A program made the position numbers and the translations under genes. From Cetobacterium sp. NK01 (lineage in GTDB: Bacteria; Fusobacteriota; Fusobacteriia; Fusobacteriales; Fusobacteriaceae), in NCBI RefSeq assembly GCF_024506395.1, contig NZ_JANIBO010000001.1:434001-498000 (forward strand): a stretch of 64,000 nt of DNA, written 5' to 3'. Positions 25,698-35,103 of this stretch are shown here, in pieces. A model generated the notes under the pieces. It was given only the letters and a program-made list of their open reading frames with translations. It searched no databases and was not told the origin of the DNA. Position 1 is the stretch's first letter, and each line of letters begins with the position of its first letter.

Positions 25698-26338
25698 TTG
25701 AGGAACTTGGAAAAATAGTATCTATTGATAAAACTCCACAAGGTGCTAATATAACTATATCTTGTGATAAAGTCTTGCATAATGCATCTATTGGAGATAG
25801 TATTGCTACAAATGGAGTTTGTTTAACTATAGTCAAACTTTCTGATACTACTTTTACCGCAAATATTATGAATGAATCTTTAAAAGTTTCTACTTTAAAA
25901 GATTTAAAAATTGGAAATTTAGTTAATCTAGAAAAATCTTTAACTTTACAATCTTTTTTAGGAGGCCATTTAGTTACAGGTGATGTTGACTGTTATGGGA
26001 AAATTTCATCTATAGCCGATGACGGTTTTGCAAAAAAATATACAATTGAAATTCCTTTAGAATTTATGAAATATATAGTTTATAAGGGAAGAATAACTTT
26101 AGATGGTGCTAGTTTAACAGTAGCTACCTTATCAGAAAATACATTTACTGTATCTTTAATTCCACATACTCAAAAATCTATTACCCTTGGTTTTAAAAGG
26201 GTTGGAGATTTTGTTAATGTAGAAACTGATCTTATTGGGAAACATCTTGAAAAACTTCTTTTATCAAAAGAGGAAACTTTAAAAAAACCTTCATCTAATA
26301 TTTCTAAAAATTTTTTAGCTGAAAATGGATTTTTCTAA
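25682..26338 (+). CDS. ribE: riboflavin synthase, alpha subunit type
   Basis: A 218-residue trimeric enzyme that dismutates two lumazines to riboflavin. It starts MFTGLVEELG and contains two lumazine-binding repeats (about 1-95 and 98-190), each with a hallmark such as SIGDSIATNGVCLT and YKGRITLDGASLT. The start overlaps the end of ribD, with AAGGAGGATGG placed in the ribD coding region. The C-terminal tail (after about 200) is slightly longer than the minimum. Confidence 0.96.
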   Translation: MFTGLVEELGKIVSIDKTPQGANITISCDKVLHNASIGDSIATNGVCLTIVKLSDTTFTANIMNESLKVSTLKDLKIGNLVNLEKSLTLQSFLGGHLVTGDVDCYGKISSIADDGFAKKYTIEIPLEFMKYIVYKGRITLDGASLTVATLSENTFTVSLIPHTQKSITLGFKRVGDFVNVETDLIGKHLEKLLLSKEETLKKPSSNISKNFLAENGFF

Positions 26339-26356
26339 TTAATAAGGAGGCAAAAT

Positions 26357-27556
26357 ATGTTCAATAAAATTGAAGAAGCAATTAATGACTTGAAAAATGG
26401 TAAATTAGTTGTTGTTGTTGATAATGAAGATAGAGAAAATGAGGGAGATCTTGTTGGAATAGGGGATATTATCTCTAAAGAAAGTATTAATTTTATGATT
26501 AAATATGGTAGAGGATTAGTTTGTGTTCCTATTGAAGAAAAAAGAGCTAAGGAGTTAGAGTTGAATCCTATGGTTTATAATAATAGCGATTCACATCAAA
26601 CTGCTTTTACAGTTTCTGTTGATTCTGTGAAAGGAACTACCACTGGAATTTCAGTAGAAGATAGATATAATACTATTAAAGATTTAGCTTTTAAGGCAAC
26701 TTCAGGTAGTGATTTTAAAAAACCCGGTCATATATTTCCTCTAATAGCTAAAAATGGAGGAGTAATAGAAAGACCTGGACATACTGAAGCTTCTGTCGAT
26801 CTTGCTAAAATAGCTGGTTTTAATGGATGTGGTGTTATCTGTGAAATTATAAAAGAAAATGGTGAAATGGCAAGAGTTCCAGATTTACTTGAATTTTGTA
26901 AAATTCACAACTTAAAAATTATTACAATTGAAGACTTAATAAATTACCGAAAAACAAATGAGCTTCAAACTGAATTAGTTTGTGAAGCACCTTTACCTAC
27001 AAAACACGGTACATTTAGATTAATTGGTTTTTCAAACACTATCGATCATAAAGAGCATGTTGCTTTAGTTTTTGGAGATATAAAAAACAAAGAGGACGTT
27101 CTTTTACGTGTCCACTCTGAATGCTTAACTGGGGATGCTTTTGGATCATTAAAGTGTGATTGTGGAAGTCAGTTAGATAAAGCTTTAAAAAATATTGCTG
27201 AAAATGGTTCTGGTGTACTTTTATATATGAGACAAGAAGGAAGAGGAATTGGTCTTTTAAATAAAATAAAAGCTTACAATTTGCAAGCTCAAGGAAAAGA
27301 TACAGTAGAAGCTAATACTTTACTAGGTTTTGATCCTGATCTTAGAGATTTTGCAGTTGCTGCTCAAATGATTAAATTGCTAGATATAAAAAGCATTAAT
27401 TTAATGACTAATAATCCAAAAAAAATAAATGACTTAAAGAAATATGGCATAGATATAAGTAATCGAACTCATATAGAGTTCCCTTCGAATAGCTGTAATT
27501 CTAACTATTTAAAAACTAAAAGAGAAAAGATGAACCACCTTTTCAAAATAAATTAA
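26357..27556 (+). CDS. ribBA: bifunctional DHBP synthase/GTP cyclohydrolase II
   Basis: A 399-residue fusion providing both precursors of riboflavin. The N-terminal DHBP synthase (about 1-200) has NEDRENEGDLV and GVIERPGHTEASVDLAK. The C-terminal GTP cyclohydrolase II (about 205-399) has zinc ligands in CLTGDAFGSLKCDCGSQL and the MRQEGRGIGLLNKIKAY and VEANTLLGFDPD motifs. Both halves look catalytically complete. It is the last gene of the rib operon; AAGGAGG precedes the ATG. Confidence 0.97.
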   Translation: MFNKIEEAINDLKNGKLVVVVDNEDRENEGDLVGIGDIISKESINFMIKYGRGLVCVPIEEKRAKELELNPMVYNNSDSHQTAFTVSVDSVKGTTTGISVEDRYNTIKDLAFKATSGSDFKKPGHIFPLIAKNGGVIERPGHTEASVDLAKIAGFNGCGVICEIIKENGEMARVPDLLEFCKIHNLKIITIEDLINYRKTNELQTELVCEAPLPTKHGTFRLIGFSNTIDHKEHVALVFGDIKNKEDVLLRVHSECLTGDAFGSLKCDCGSQLDKALKNIAENGSGVLLYMRQEGRGIGLLNKIKAYNLQAQGKDTVEANTLLGFDPDLRDFAVAAQMIKLLDIKSINLMTNNPKKINDLKKYGIDISNRTHIEFPSNSCNSNYLKTKREKMNHLFKIN

Positions 27557-27560
27557 AAAT

Positions 27561-27588
27561 AAAAAAGAGCTTGAGTTATCTCAAGCTC
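27561..27588. terminator. terminator between the rib operon and the asnS operon
   Basis: The stem GAGCTTGAG-TTAT-CTCAAGCTC has a T run on the minus strand and a poorer TAGTCTTTT tail on plus. It overlaps the stop codon of the minus-strand lipoprotein gene. Confidence 0.85.
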
Positions 27589-27851
27589 TAGTCTTTTAGA
27601 TCATCTAAAACCATTAAATAATAGTTAATATCTTTTTCAAATTTTTCCTTTTCACTCTTTGAGTAATCTCCTGATGATACTTTACTTTTTAATTTTTTAA
27701 ACTGCATCTCTAACTCTTGTCTTTCTTTTTCATTAAAAGGTTTTGAAACCATATCATAAAACTCTTTTTGGTAACTTCTATATTCACCTTTTATTCCTAA
27801 AGAAAAACATCCTGAAAATAACAACATACTTAAAAGTAACAAGTATTTCAT
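27588..27851 (-). CDS. small lipoprotein of unknown function
   Basis: An 87-residue protein with a lipoprotein signal ending in LFSGC (Cys15) and a short, charged, mostly helical mature part rich in Lys and Glu (KPFNEKERQELEMQFKKLK). I recognise no family. It is the last gene of the DUF896-asnS-esterase series, 5 nt after the esterase stop. An envelope location is expected; membrane side unknown. Confidence 0.75.
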   Translation of the reverse strand: MKYLLLLSMLLFSGCFSLGIKGEYRSYQKEFYDMVSKPFNEKERQELEMQFKKLKSKVSSGDYSKSEKEKFEKDINYYLMVLDDLKD

Positions 27852-27856
27852 TGTAT

Positions 27857-28891
27857 CTACTTCCTTTTTTCTATATTTATCTCATCTGTAAAAAATACTA
27901 AAAAGTTATATATATCCTTAGATATATATTCCCAAGTATGGTATTCATTTTCATATATTTTACCTTTAAAATTCAAATTATATTTTTTCGCTCTTCCAAC
28001 TACATCTAACCATTGTTGAAACATTAAATAAGGTTTTTTATCTTCTGAGCCTACACTTAAATAGAATTTTTTTCCTTCGTATCTCTTAGGATTAGTAACT
28101 TTTATTATACTATATGGATCATTTTTCAAAATTTTATATCCCCAAGGACTAAATACTTTTACAAAATGAGCTTTATTTACATCATTAAATAAAAATCTTG
28201 GGACATACAAATATCTAAAAACTCTCATTACTCTACGATTAATACTCATTCTTATTAAGCTTACAGCACCTGAAAAACTTGCAATAACATCATATGATTC
28301 TAAATTTTTAAGTCCTATTTTTAGCGCTCCATATCCACCCATTGAAAATCCACCTATTCCTTTTTTAGAATTAGGATATTCTTTTTCTATAAAACTTGTC
28401 AAATCTTTTGAGAAAAATTCTTCATATTGATGATCTTTATCTTTATAAAAATTTGTATACCAACTTTCACCTTTATAACCTGAATCAGGAAGAATAAAAA
28501 CTATATCTTCTACTCTTCCTGATTTTTTTAAATTCAAGTAATTTTCTCTTAATTTAGCTTTATATATCCAATCTTCTGCTTTATCTCTTATTCCATGAAA
28601 CAAAACTAAACATAAAGGATTTTTTTTCATTTTTTTAGGTTTCAGTATTAATACTCTCATTTTCTCGATTGTATACTTACTTTTTAAATATCTTTCTTCT
28701 AAGTCAAAATTATCCTCTAATTCTTTATTAGAATAATTAAAATATTTATTTTTTGTATCTTCTACTCTTTCAATTTGAGAAAAATTAAGAACTCTTTTTA
28801 ATTTTCTCTCTAATTTAAAATTATATGGATATGTCACTATATAAAAAAGTAAAGAAATAAAAACTAGAAAAACTAGTATTTCTAATATCAT
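27857..28891 (-). CDS. alpha/beta-hydrolase esterase (esterase D / PF00756-like)
   Basis: A 344-residue protein with one N-terminal membrane segment (about 2-22) and an esterase domain. PLCLVLFHGIRDKAEDW is the oxyanion-side strand, GIGGFSMGGYGALKIGL is the nucleophile elbow, and YENEYHTWEYI holds the candidate catalytic His. The closest general group is the S-formylglutathione hydrolase/feruloyl esterase/antigen 85-like esterases. The membrane anchor would place the enzyme on the periplasmic side. Substrate unknown. It lies 15 nt downstream of asnS. Confidence 0.83.
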   Translation of the reverse strand: MILEILVFLVFISLLFYIVTYPYNFKLERKLKRVLNFSQIERVEDTKNKYFNYSNKELEDNFDLEERYLKSKYTIEKMRVLILKPKKMKKNPLCLVLFHGIRDKAEDWIYKAKLRENYLNLKKSGRVEDIVFILPDSGYKGESWYTNFYKDKDHQYEEFFSKDLTSFIEKEYPNSKKGIGGFSMGGYGALKIGLKNLESYDVIASFSGAVSLIRMSINRRVMRVFRYLYVPRFLFNDVNKAHFVKVFSPWGYKILKNDPYSIIKVTNPKRYEGKKFYLSVGSEDKKPYLMFQQWLDVVGRAKKYNLNFKGKIYENEYHTWEYISKDIYNFLVFFTDEINIEKRK

Positions 28892-28906
28892 TCATATTCC
28901 TCAAAA

Positions 28907-30298
28907 TTAAAACTCTGCATTATTTGGAGTTCTAGGGAAAGGAATTACGTCTCTTATGTTTGTTATTCCTGTTACGTACATTATCATTCTTTCAAATCCT
29001 AATCCATATCCTGAATGTGGGAAACTTCCAAATCTTCTTAAATCTAGGTAGAATCCATAATCCTCTGCACTTAACCCTACCTCTGCCATTCTTTCTTCTA
29101 AAACTTCTAAATTATCCTCTCTTTGAGAACCACCAATTATTTCTCCTATTCCTGGAGCTAATAAATCCATCGCTCTTACAGTTTTTCCATCTTCATTTAA
29201 CTTCATATAAAATGCTTTAATTTCTTTTGGATAATCTGTTACAAAAACTGGTCTTTTAAAATGTTCTTCTGATAAGAATCTCTCATGTTCACTTTGTAAA
29301 TCAATTCCCCATTTAACTGGATAATCAAATTTCTTTCCTGAATTTACTAATATATCAATAGCTTCTGTATATGTAACTCTTCCAAATTCATTATTTAATA
29401 CATTATTTAATTTATCAAATAATCCCTTTTCTATAAATTGATTGAAGAACTCCATTTCTTCTGGACATTCATCCATAACATATTTGATTACATATTTTAC
29501 CATTGCTTCAGCTAATTCCATATTTCCTTCTAAATCTGCAAAAGCTATCTCAGGTTCTATCATCCAAAACTCTGCAGCATGTCTTGATGTATTTGACTGC
29601 TCTGCTCTAAAAGTTGGTCCAAAAGTATAAATATTTCTAAATGCTGAACAATAAGTCTCTCCATTTAACTGACCACTTACTGTTAAATTAGTTTCTTTTC
29701 CAAAGAAGTCTTTTGTTACATCTACCTTTCCATCATCTGTTTTTGGAACATTATTTAAATCTAGAGTTGTTACTCTAAACATCTCTCCTGCTCCTTCACA
29801 ATCTGAACCAGTTATTATTGGAGTATGAGTATATACAAATCCATTCTCTTGGAAGAATTTATGTATTGCATAAGCTAAAACTGATCTTACTCTAAATACT
29901 GCTGAGAAAGTATTAGTTCTTGGTCTTAAGTGCGCTATTGTTCTTAAAAACTCAAAAGAATGTCTTTTATTTTGTAAAGGATAATCTAAATCAGCTTTTT
30001 GAAAAATTTCAATTTCTTTAGCTTGAACCTCAAATGTTTGTCCAGCACCTTGAGATTCAACAACAACTCCTTTTACAATTACTGATGATGATATTGACAA
30101 TCTTGAAACTTCATCAAAATTTGGTAAATTTGTATCAAATACTATTTGTACTCCTTTAAAAAAACTTCCATCATTTAACTCTATAAATCCAAAGTTTTTT
30201 TGTGATCTTATTTTTCTTACCCAACCTGATAGTTCTACCTCTTGTCCTAAATATTTTTCAGTTTCTCTATAAAGAGTTTTTACTAATTGTTTCATCAT
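28907..30298 (-). CDS. asnS: asparaginyl-tRNA synthetase
   Basis: A 463-residue class IIb synthetase. The N-terminal OB anticodon-binding domain (about 1-110; [25 protein letters not shown]) precedes the catalytic core with motif 2 [21 protein letters not shown] and motif 3 [15 protein letters not shown]. It charges tRNA-Asn directly, so the organism need not depend on the amidotransferase route for Asn-tRNA. Two adjacent ATG codons begin the frame; the first, at 30298, is used here. Confidence 0.97.
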   Translation of the reverse strand: MMKQLVKTLYRETEKYLGQEVELSGWVRKIRSQKNFGFIELNDGSFFKGVQIVFDTNLPNFDEVSRLSISSSVIVKGVVVESQGAGQTFEVQAKEIEIFQKADLDYPLQNKRHSFEFLRTIAHLRPRTNTFSAVFRVRSVLAYAIHKFFQENGFVYTHTPIITGSDCEGAGEMFRVTTLDLNNVPKTDDGKVDVTKDFFGKETNLTVSGQLNGETYCSAFRNIYTFGPTFRAEQSNTSRHAAEFWMIEPEIAFADLEGNMELAEAMVKYVIKYVMDECPEEMEFFNQFIEKGLFDKLNNVLNNEFGRVTYTEAIDILVNSGKKFDYPVKWGIDLQSEHERFLSEEHFKRPVFVTDYPKEIKAFYMKLNEDGKTVRAMDLLAPGIGEIIGGSQREDNLEVLEERMAEVGLSAEDYGFYLDLRRFGSFPHSGYGLGFERMIMYVTGITNIRDVIPFPRTPNNAEF

Positions 30299-30306
30299 TT
30301 TGCCCC

Positions 30307-30492
30307 CTATATCATCTTTGTTTCATCGACAATTTCGATGCTGTCTAATTTCTGTTTTACTTGTGCTTTAAACTGTTCTAAATATAACTTTCTATACTTT
30401 TCTCTTTCAAGCTTTTCTTGAGCTGTTAATTCTCTAGTTTTAGCTTGATTAGAATAATAATTTACCATTTCTATTATATCTTTCATTTCCAT
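30307..30492 (-). CDS. DUF896 (YnzC-like) small protein
   Basis: A 61-residue protein of the DUF896 family, a two-helix bundle widespread in Firmicutes (YnzC). Recognisable residues are [20 protein letters not shown] and [18 protein letters not shown]. Function is unsettled, with proposals linking relatives to the SOS response or cell division. ATG at 30492 is chosen since GGAGG lies 8 nt upstream; an in-frame TTG at 30507 would put that ribosome site inside the gene. It is the first gene of the asnS operon. Confidence 0.88.
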   Translation of the reverse strand: MEMKDIIEMVNYYSNQAKTRELTAQEKLEREKYRKLYLEQFKAQVKQKLDSIEIVDETKMI

Positions 30493-30544
30493 AGTGTTTT
30501 CCTCCAAACTATAAAATATATAGTCTTATTAAACTTTTAGGGTA

Positions 30545-30573
30545 ATTATACCCCTTATTTAATGTTTTGTCAA
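30545..30573 (-). promoter_or_regulatory. promoter of the DUF896-asnS operon
   Basis: On the minus strand perfect TTGACA (30568-30573) and TATAAT (30545-30550) are separated by 17 nt, 53 nt before the DUF896 start codon. Confidence 0.85.
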
Positions 30574-30627
30574 TTTGCTTCTAGTGACAAAAAGAATATT
30601 TTTATTGTATTAATTTTATATAAAAAT

Positions 30628-30636
30628 TGTTATAAT
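30628..30636 (+). promoter_or_regulatory. extended -10 promoter candidate for aroA
   Basis: TGT followed by TATAAT (30631-30636) forms an extended -10; the best -35 (TTGTAT, 30605-30610) is 20 nt away. The aroA ATG is 37 nt downstream. Confidence 0.5.
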
Positions 30637-30672
30637 ATAATTAAATTTTATTATAAGGAGTTGAAATTTTCA

Positions 30673-31956
30673 ATGAACTATTTCCAACCAAAACCAATAT
30701 CAAATTTTAATGCTACAATTGATATTCCTGGCTCTAAATCAATTACTAATAGAGCCCTTATTCTTTCAGCTCTCTCTGGAAAAACTATAACCTTAAAAAA
30801 TATACTTCTTAGCGATGATACTCAATATATGATTAAAGCTCTAAGAAGTTTAGGCAATAAAATAGAATATAACGAATCTAGCAAGATTTTAAAAATTATT
30901 GGTAATAAAAATCCAAAATATGACAATATCGATTTATATATTGGAAATGCTGGAACTGCTATGAGATTTTTAAGTTCATATCTTGCCACAGGAACTGGAA
31001 CAGCTACTTTACATGGTAATTCCCGTATGAACGAACGACCTATTAAAGATTTAGCTGATTCTTTAACTCAGCTTGGAGTTAAAGTAGAATATCTAAATAA
31101 ATTTGGTTATCCTCCTATTAGAATTACATCAAGCGGAGTTTGGGCTACTTCTGTTAAAATTGATGGAAGTAAAAGTAGCCAATATATCTCTTCAATTCTT
31201 ATGGCTGCTCCTAATTTTAAAAATCCAATTGATATATCCTTTATTGGAAAAGTTGTCTCTAAACCTTATATTCATATGACTTTAACAATGATGAAAGATT
31301 TTGGAGCTAGTTTTACTCTTAAGGAGAATTCAATTAATATCGTTCCAAAAGAATATAATTTATCAGAATATCTTATTGAAGGTGATATGTCATCTGCTTC
31401 GTATTTTTTAGCTATGTCATTAATTAGTAATTCTACCATTACATTAAACAATTTTTTCAAAAATAGTATTCAAGGAGATTCAAAATTCTTAGATGTATTG
31501 TTAAAAATGGGATTAACTATTCTTGACTTTAAAGAATACTCTATTACTGTTAAGGGCACTTCAAGTTACAAAGGAATACAATTAAGTATGAATGATATTC
31601 CTGATGTTGCTCAAACTTTAGCTGCTGTTGCTCTTTTTGCAACTACTCCTACCAAAGTTTGGGATGTTGAAAATATGAGAATAAAAGAAACCGACCGAAT
31701 CTCTGCTTTAAAAAATGAGATTTCGAAAATTAATGGTGATTTTATTGAATTTAAAGATGGATTTTTAATAAATCCAAAACCTTTAGAAATGTATCAAGGA
31801 GATTTTTTAGAAACTTATGATGATCATCGTATGGCTATGTCTTTATCTTTAATTGGACTTAAAGTTCCTAATATTAAAGTTCTAGATCCTTCCTGTGTCT
31901 CTAAAACATTTCCAAACTTTTTTGAAGAGTTCAATAAAATCTATAGGGAGGATTAA
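30673..31956 (+). CDS. aroA: 3-phosphoshikimate 1-carboxyvinyltransferase (EPSP synthase)
   Basis: A 427-residue enzyme of the shikimate pathway that joins PEP to shikimate-3-phosphate. Motifs: IPGSKSITNRALILSAL (substrate-binding Lys-Ser), LYIGNAGTAMRFLSSYLA, NSRMNERPIKDL, KSSQYISSIL, NDIPDVAQTLAA, IKETDRISAL and YDDHRMAMS. ATG at 30673 gives the standard length; an in-frame ATG at 30562 would add 37 atypical residues and swallow the promoter. The ribosome site AAGGAG is 12 nt away. No other aro gene is adjacent. Confidence 0.95.
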   Translation: MNYFQPKPISNFNATIDIPGSKSITNRALILSALSGKTITLKNILLSDDTQYMIKALRSLGNKIEYNESSKILKIIGNKNPKYDNIDLYIGNAGTAMRFLSSYLATGTGTATLHGNSRMNERPIKDLADSLTQLGVKVEYLNKFGYPPIRITSSGVWATSVKIDGSKSSQYISSILMAAPNFKNPIDISFIGKVVSKPYIHMTLTMMKDFGASFTLKENSINIVPKEYNLSEYLIEGDMSSASYFLAMSLISNSTITLNNFFKNSIQGDSKFLDVLLKMGLTILDFKEYSITVKGTSSYKGIQLSMNDIPDVAQTLAAVALFATTPTKVWDVENMRIKETDRISALKNEISKINGDFIEFKDGFLINPKPLEMYQGDFLETYDDHRMAMSLSLIGLKVPNIKVLDPSCVSKTFPNFFEEFNKIYRED

Positions 31957-34241
31957 TGATGAAAAAGCTATTTTTATTGACTTTTTTATTATTCCTTAAT
32001 ATTTTTTCAAATGTTTTTTGCAAATCTCCTGAAGATATTGAAATTGAACGTTTAAAAAATGAAATTAAAACTTTACAAAGTCAAATAAAAAAACTTGAAG
32101 CTAAAAAAATTGAGAAATTTAAAGAAGAGGAAAAGCAACCTAAAATTGGTCTTGTTTTAAGTGGTGGTGGTGCAAAAGGATTTGCTCATATTGGAGTTTT
32201 AAAAGTTTTAGAAAAAAATAACATAAAAGTTGATTATATAACTGGTACTAGTATGGGAGCCCTTATAGGAGCCCTATATTCAGCTGGCTATACTCCAGAA
32301 CAAATTGAAAAGTTAGTTTTAGATATTAATTGGCAAGAGACATTTAACGATAGTCCTAATCTCACTGATATATCTATTGATCAGCGTTCTATGATGAAAG
32401 ATTATAATCTTTCTTTAAAATATGATAACTCTCTTAACTTTGCACTTCCTAAGGGTATTAGAAATACTCAAAAAATATACTTAACATTAAAAAATCTTCT
32501 TTGGAATGTAGAACAAACAAAAGATTTCAAAAAGCTTCCCATTCCTTTAGAAATTATTGCTACTGATTTAAATACTGGAAAAGCCAAAGCTTTTAATAGT
32601 GGAGATTTAGCACAAGTTATAACGGCAAGCATATCTATTCCTACTATTTTTGATCCTGTGAAAATTGGAGATAACTATTATGTAGATGGTTTGCTATCTA
32701 GAAACTTGCCTGTTGAAGATGCTTTTAACTTAGGCGCTGATATCGTTATTGGTGTTGATGTAGGTACTTCTCTCCAAAAAAAAGAAGACTATGACATTTT
32801 AAGTGTTGCTGATCAAATTGTTGCTATTCAAAGTACTAGCTCAACCAAAAAACAAAGAGATTTAGCTACAATTCTTATAGATCCTGATATTTCAAACTTT
32901 AAAACAACTGATTTTAATAGTTTTAAAGAAATAGAAGCCTTAGGAGAAATTGCTGCGCAAAAAGAAATAGATAAAATACTTGCTTTTACTCCTAAACAAA
33001 ATAAAAGAAAAAGCTCTCTTCAATATAAAAATAATTTCGTTTTAGAAAATATTGATATTGTAACTGAAACTACAAATAATAATCATAAAGAAATTATAGA
33101 AACAATTTTTAAAGATTCTATTGGAACTAATGTAAGTCCAGATACTCTAGAAAAATTGATGTTAAAAACATATAGCTTAAATTTTGTTAATAAAATTTAC
33201 TATACTTTTAAAGGAAACACTTTAAAGCTCCAAGTTGAAGAAAACCCAACTAATATAGTTGGATTAGGTGTGGATTATCAAACTGACTATGGTACTACTT
33301 TTTCTATAGGTACAGATATTAGTTCTTTTGGAAAAATTGGAAGTATATCTACCATAGAAGCAACTTTTGGTGATTATTTAGGATTAGACTTAAAAAACTT
33401 CTCTTACTATGGTGTTTCAAATAAAATTGGAATTTTAAGTAGTATCAGCTATGAAGAAAGTCCTTTCTTCATTTATCACAATAAAAATAAAATAGGTAGT
33501 TATAAAAGCCAAGTTACTAAATTAGAAGGTGCTTTTGTTACTCAATATTCTAATTTGTTTTTACTTTCTTATGGTGCCTCATTAAACTATGCTAATTTAG
33601 ATCCTCAAATCAGAAATATTTTTGATTCATCTATTGAATACTCTAAAAGTTATGGTGATATTTTCTTTAATATTAACTGGGATAAAACAAACTCTATAAC
33701 TTTTCCAACAAAAGGATTTAAAGGAGAAATCTCTCAACGGTGGGGAGGAAATTTAGGAAAAGATAATCTTAATTTCTTTTCTACTAATTATATGTCATCC
33801 AATTATTTGCCAGTAACAGATAACACCAGTCTTACTGCTAAGTTTTTTGGTGGTAATATAACTGGCGATGATATACTTCCTGATAAATATATAAAACTTG
33901 GTGGTTTATCAGATGATTTAGAACATAGTACTTTTGCTTTTAGTGGGTATTATTTTCAAGAGAAATATCTATCTTCTCTTTTCGGTATTAGTCTAGGTAT
34001 TCAACATAAACTTATAGAAAATTTATATCTAAGCGCCAATTGGGATTTTGCAACTTATAAATTTGCCAATGAAAGTTTTAATAATGATGCTAACTCAACT
34101 CTTTGGAAAGATTATTCTCAAGGTGCTGGAATTAGTTTAAACTATAAAAGCTTAATTGGTCCAATTAAATTTAATATCTCAAAAGCTCAAGAATCTCATG
34201 ATTATTTATTCCAAATTAGTTTTGGATATAAATTTAATTAA
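31956..34241 (+). CDS. patatin-like phospholipase type Vd autotransporter (FplA-like)
   Basis: A 761-residue secreted or surface enzyme. Order of parts: signal peptide (about 1-22), short coiled coil (about 26-60), patatin domain (about 63-330) with oxyanion loop GGGAKGFAHIG, nucleophile GTSMG (Ser99) and dyad partner DG (Asp244), a POTRA-like region (about 350-415), and a 16-strand-type BamA/FhaC-like barrel ending in the aromatic-rich FQISFGYKFN. The layout matches type Vd secretion as in FplA of Fusobacterium nucleatum and PlpD of Pseudomonas. The start overlaps the aroA stop (TAATG); MM allows either ATG. Confidence 0.93.
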   Translation: MMKKLFLLTFLLFLNIFSNVFCKSPEDIEIERLKNEIKTLQSQIKKLEAKKIEKFKEEEKQPKIGLVLSGGGAKGFAHIGVLKVLEKNNIKVDYITGTSMGALIGALYSAGYTPEQIEKLVLDINWQETFNDSPNLTDISIDQRSMMKDYNLSLKYDNSLNFALPKGIRNTQKIYLTLKNLLWNVEQTKDFKKLPIPLEIIATDLNTGKAKAFNSGDLAQVITASISIPTIFDPVKIGDNYYVDGLLSRNLPVEDAFNLGADIVIGVDVGTSLQKKEDYDILSVADQIVAIQSTSSTKKQRDLATILIDPDISNFKTTDFNSFKEIEALGEIAAQKEIDKILAFTPKQNKRKSSLQYKNNFVLENIDIVTETTNNNHKEIIETIFKDSIGTNVSPDTLEKLMLKTYSLNFVNKIYYTFKGNTLKLQVEENPTNIVGLGVDYQTDYGTTFSIGTDISSFGKIGSISTIEATFGDYLGLDLKNFSYYGVSNKIGILSSISYEESPFFIYHNKNKIGSYKSQVTKLEGAFVTQYSNLFLLSYGASLNYANLDPQIRNIFDSSIEYSKSYGDIFFNINWDKTNSITFPTKGFKGEISQRWGGNLGKDNLNFFSTNYMSSNYLPVTDNTSLTAKFFGGNITGDDILPDKYIKLGGLSDDLEHSTFAFSGYYFQEKYLSSLFGISLGIQHKLIENLYLSANWDFATYKFANESFNNDANSTLWKDYSQGAGISLNYKSLIGPIKFNISKAQESHDYLFQISFGYKFN

Positions 34242-34272
34242 AAAAACACCCTATATTATTAGGGTGTTTTTT
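34241..34272. terminator. bidirectional terminator
   Basis: AAAAAACACCCTA, a 6-nt loop and TAGGGTGTTTTTT lie between the autotransporter (plus) and the activase (minus), overlapping the activase stop codon. Confidence 0.92.
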
Positions 34273-35102
34273 ACTCCATTTTCTTCTGCTAATTTAGCTA
34301 ATTCTTTTAACTCTTCATCCTTAGGAGAAAATAATTTTTCTTTTTTTTCTTCTCTAACTCCAAACTGTCTATATTTTATAATTTTATACCTTATATCTTT
34401 TTTTCCTATAGCTTTAGAAACACTTTCAACAGTTAATTTATTATTTAATTTTTCAGAAACTACTACACTTCTAACTTCAAATAGTTTTCCAATATCTCTT
34501 AAAAAATATAAATTTTCAATAACAATATCTACATTTTTGCTTGTTAATTCTAAATGCTCATTTTTTTCCCAAGCTTTTACATCAAGCATGAATGAATCTG
34601 TATTTTCTACAAACTCTCTATAGTTTTCATCCTGTAAATTAACTCCTCCATTAGTATCAACAAAACAAGTTAAATTTGGCCATCTTTTCTTCACTTCAAT
34701 AAAAAGCTTTGTAATAAATTTATAATGTAATGTACTCTCTCCACCACTAACAGTTATCCCCTTTATAAAACTTTTAACTTTAGATATACTTTCTAATAAG
34801 TCATCTATAGAATATTCTTTAACTTTAGGAGATGAGTTAAACCCACAGCTTTTTATACACTCGTCACATTCACAACATAATTTTTCATTCCATACTATAT
34901 TTCCCATTTCATTTTTTAATAAAGCGCTTGTAGGACATTTGGATATGCAAGCATAACATTTCTTACATATATTTATAGTTTCTGGATTATGACAATAATC
35001 ACAATTGAAATTACATCCTTGAAAAAAAATAGCCATTCTATTTCCTGGACCATCAACATTTGAAAATTTTATAATCCTATTTATTTTTCCTGTTAACTTC
35101 AT
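34251..35102 (-). CDS. yjjW: YjjW-family glycyl-radical enzyme activase
   Basis: A 283-residue radical-SAM protein. CNFNCDYC holds the 4Fe-4S/SAM cluster (CxxxCxxC). A ferredoxin-like insert with two cysteine sets (CKKCYACISKCP and CCECDECIKSC) follows, then TVSGGESTLH and FVDTNGG of the SAM barrel. It installs the glycyl radical in the partner encoded immediately upstream. ATG at 35102 is chosen for its spacing from AGAAG; GTG at 35111 is an overlapping alternative. Confidence 0.9.
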   Translation of the reverse strand: MKLTGKINRIIKFSNVDGPGNRMAIFFQGCNFNCDYCHNPETINICKKCYACISKCPTSALLKNEMGNIVWNEKLCCECDECIKSCGFNSSPKVKEYSIDDLLESISKVKSFIKGITVSGGESTLHYKFITKLFIEVKKRWPNLTCFVDTNGGVNLQDENYREFVENTDSFMLDVKAWEKNEHLELTSKNVDIVIENLYFLRDIGKLFEVRSVVVSEKLNNKLTVESVSKAIGKKDIRYKIIKYRQFGVREEKKEKLFSPKDEELKELAKLAEENGVKNTLII

Positions 35103-35103
35103 T

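Noticed and set aside
30562-30672. N-terminal extension of AroA from ATG 30562
   Set aside because: The extra residues are unlike EPSP synthase, the -10 box lies inside, and a ribosome site precedes ATG 30673.
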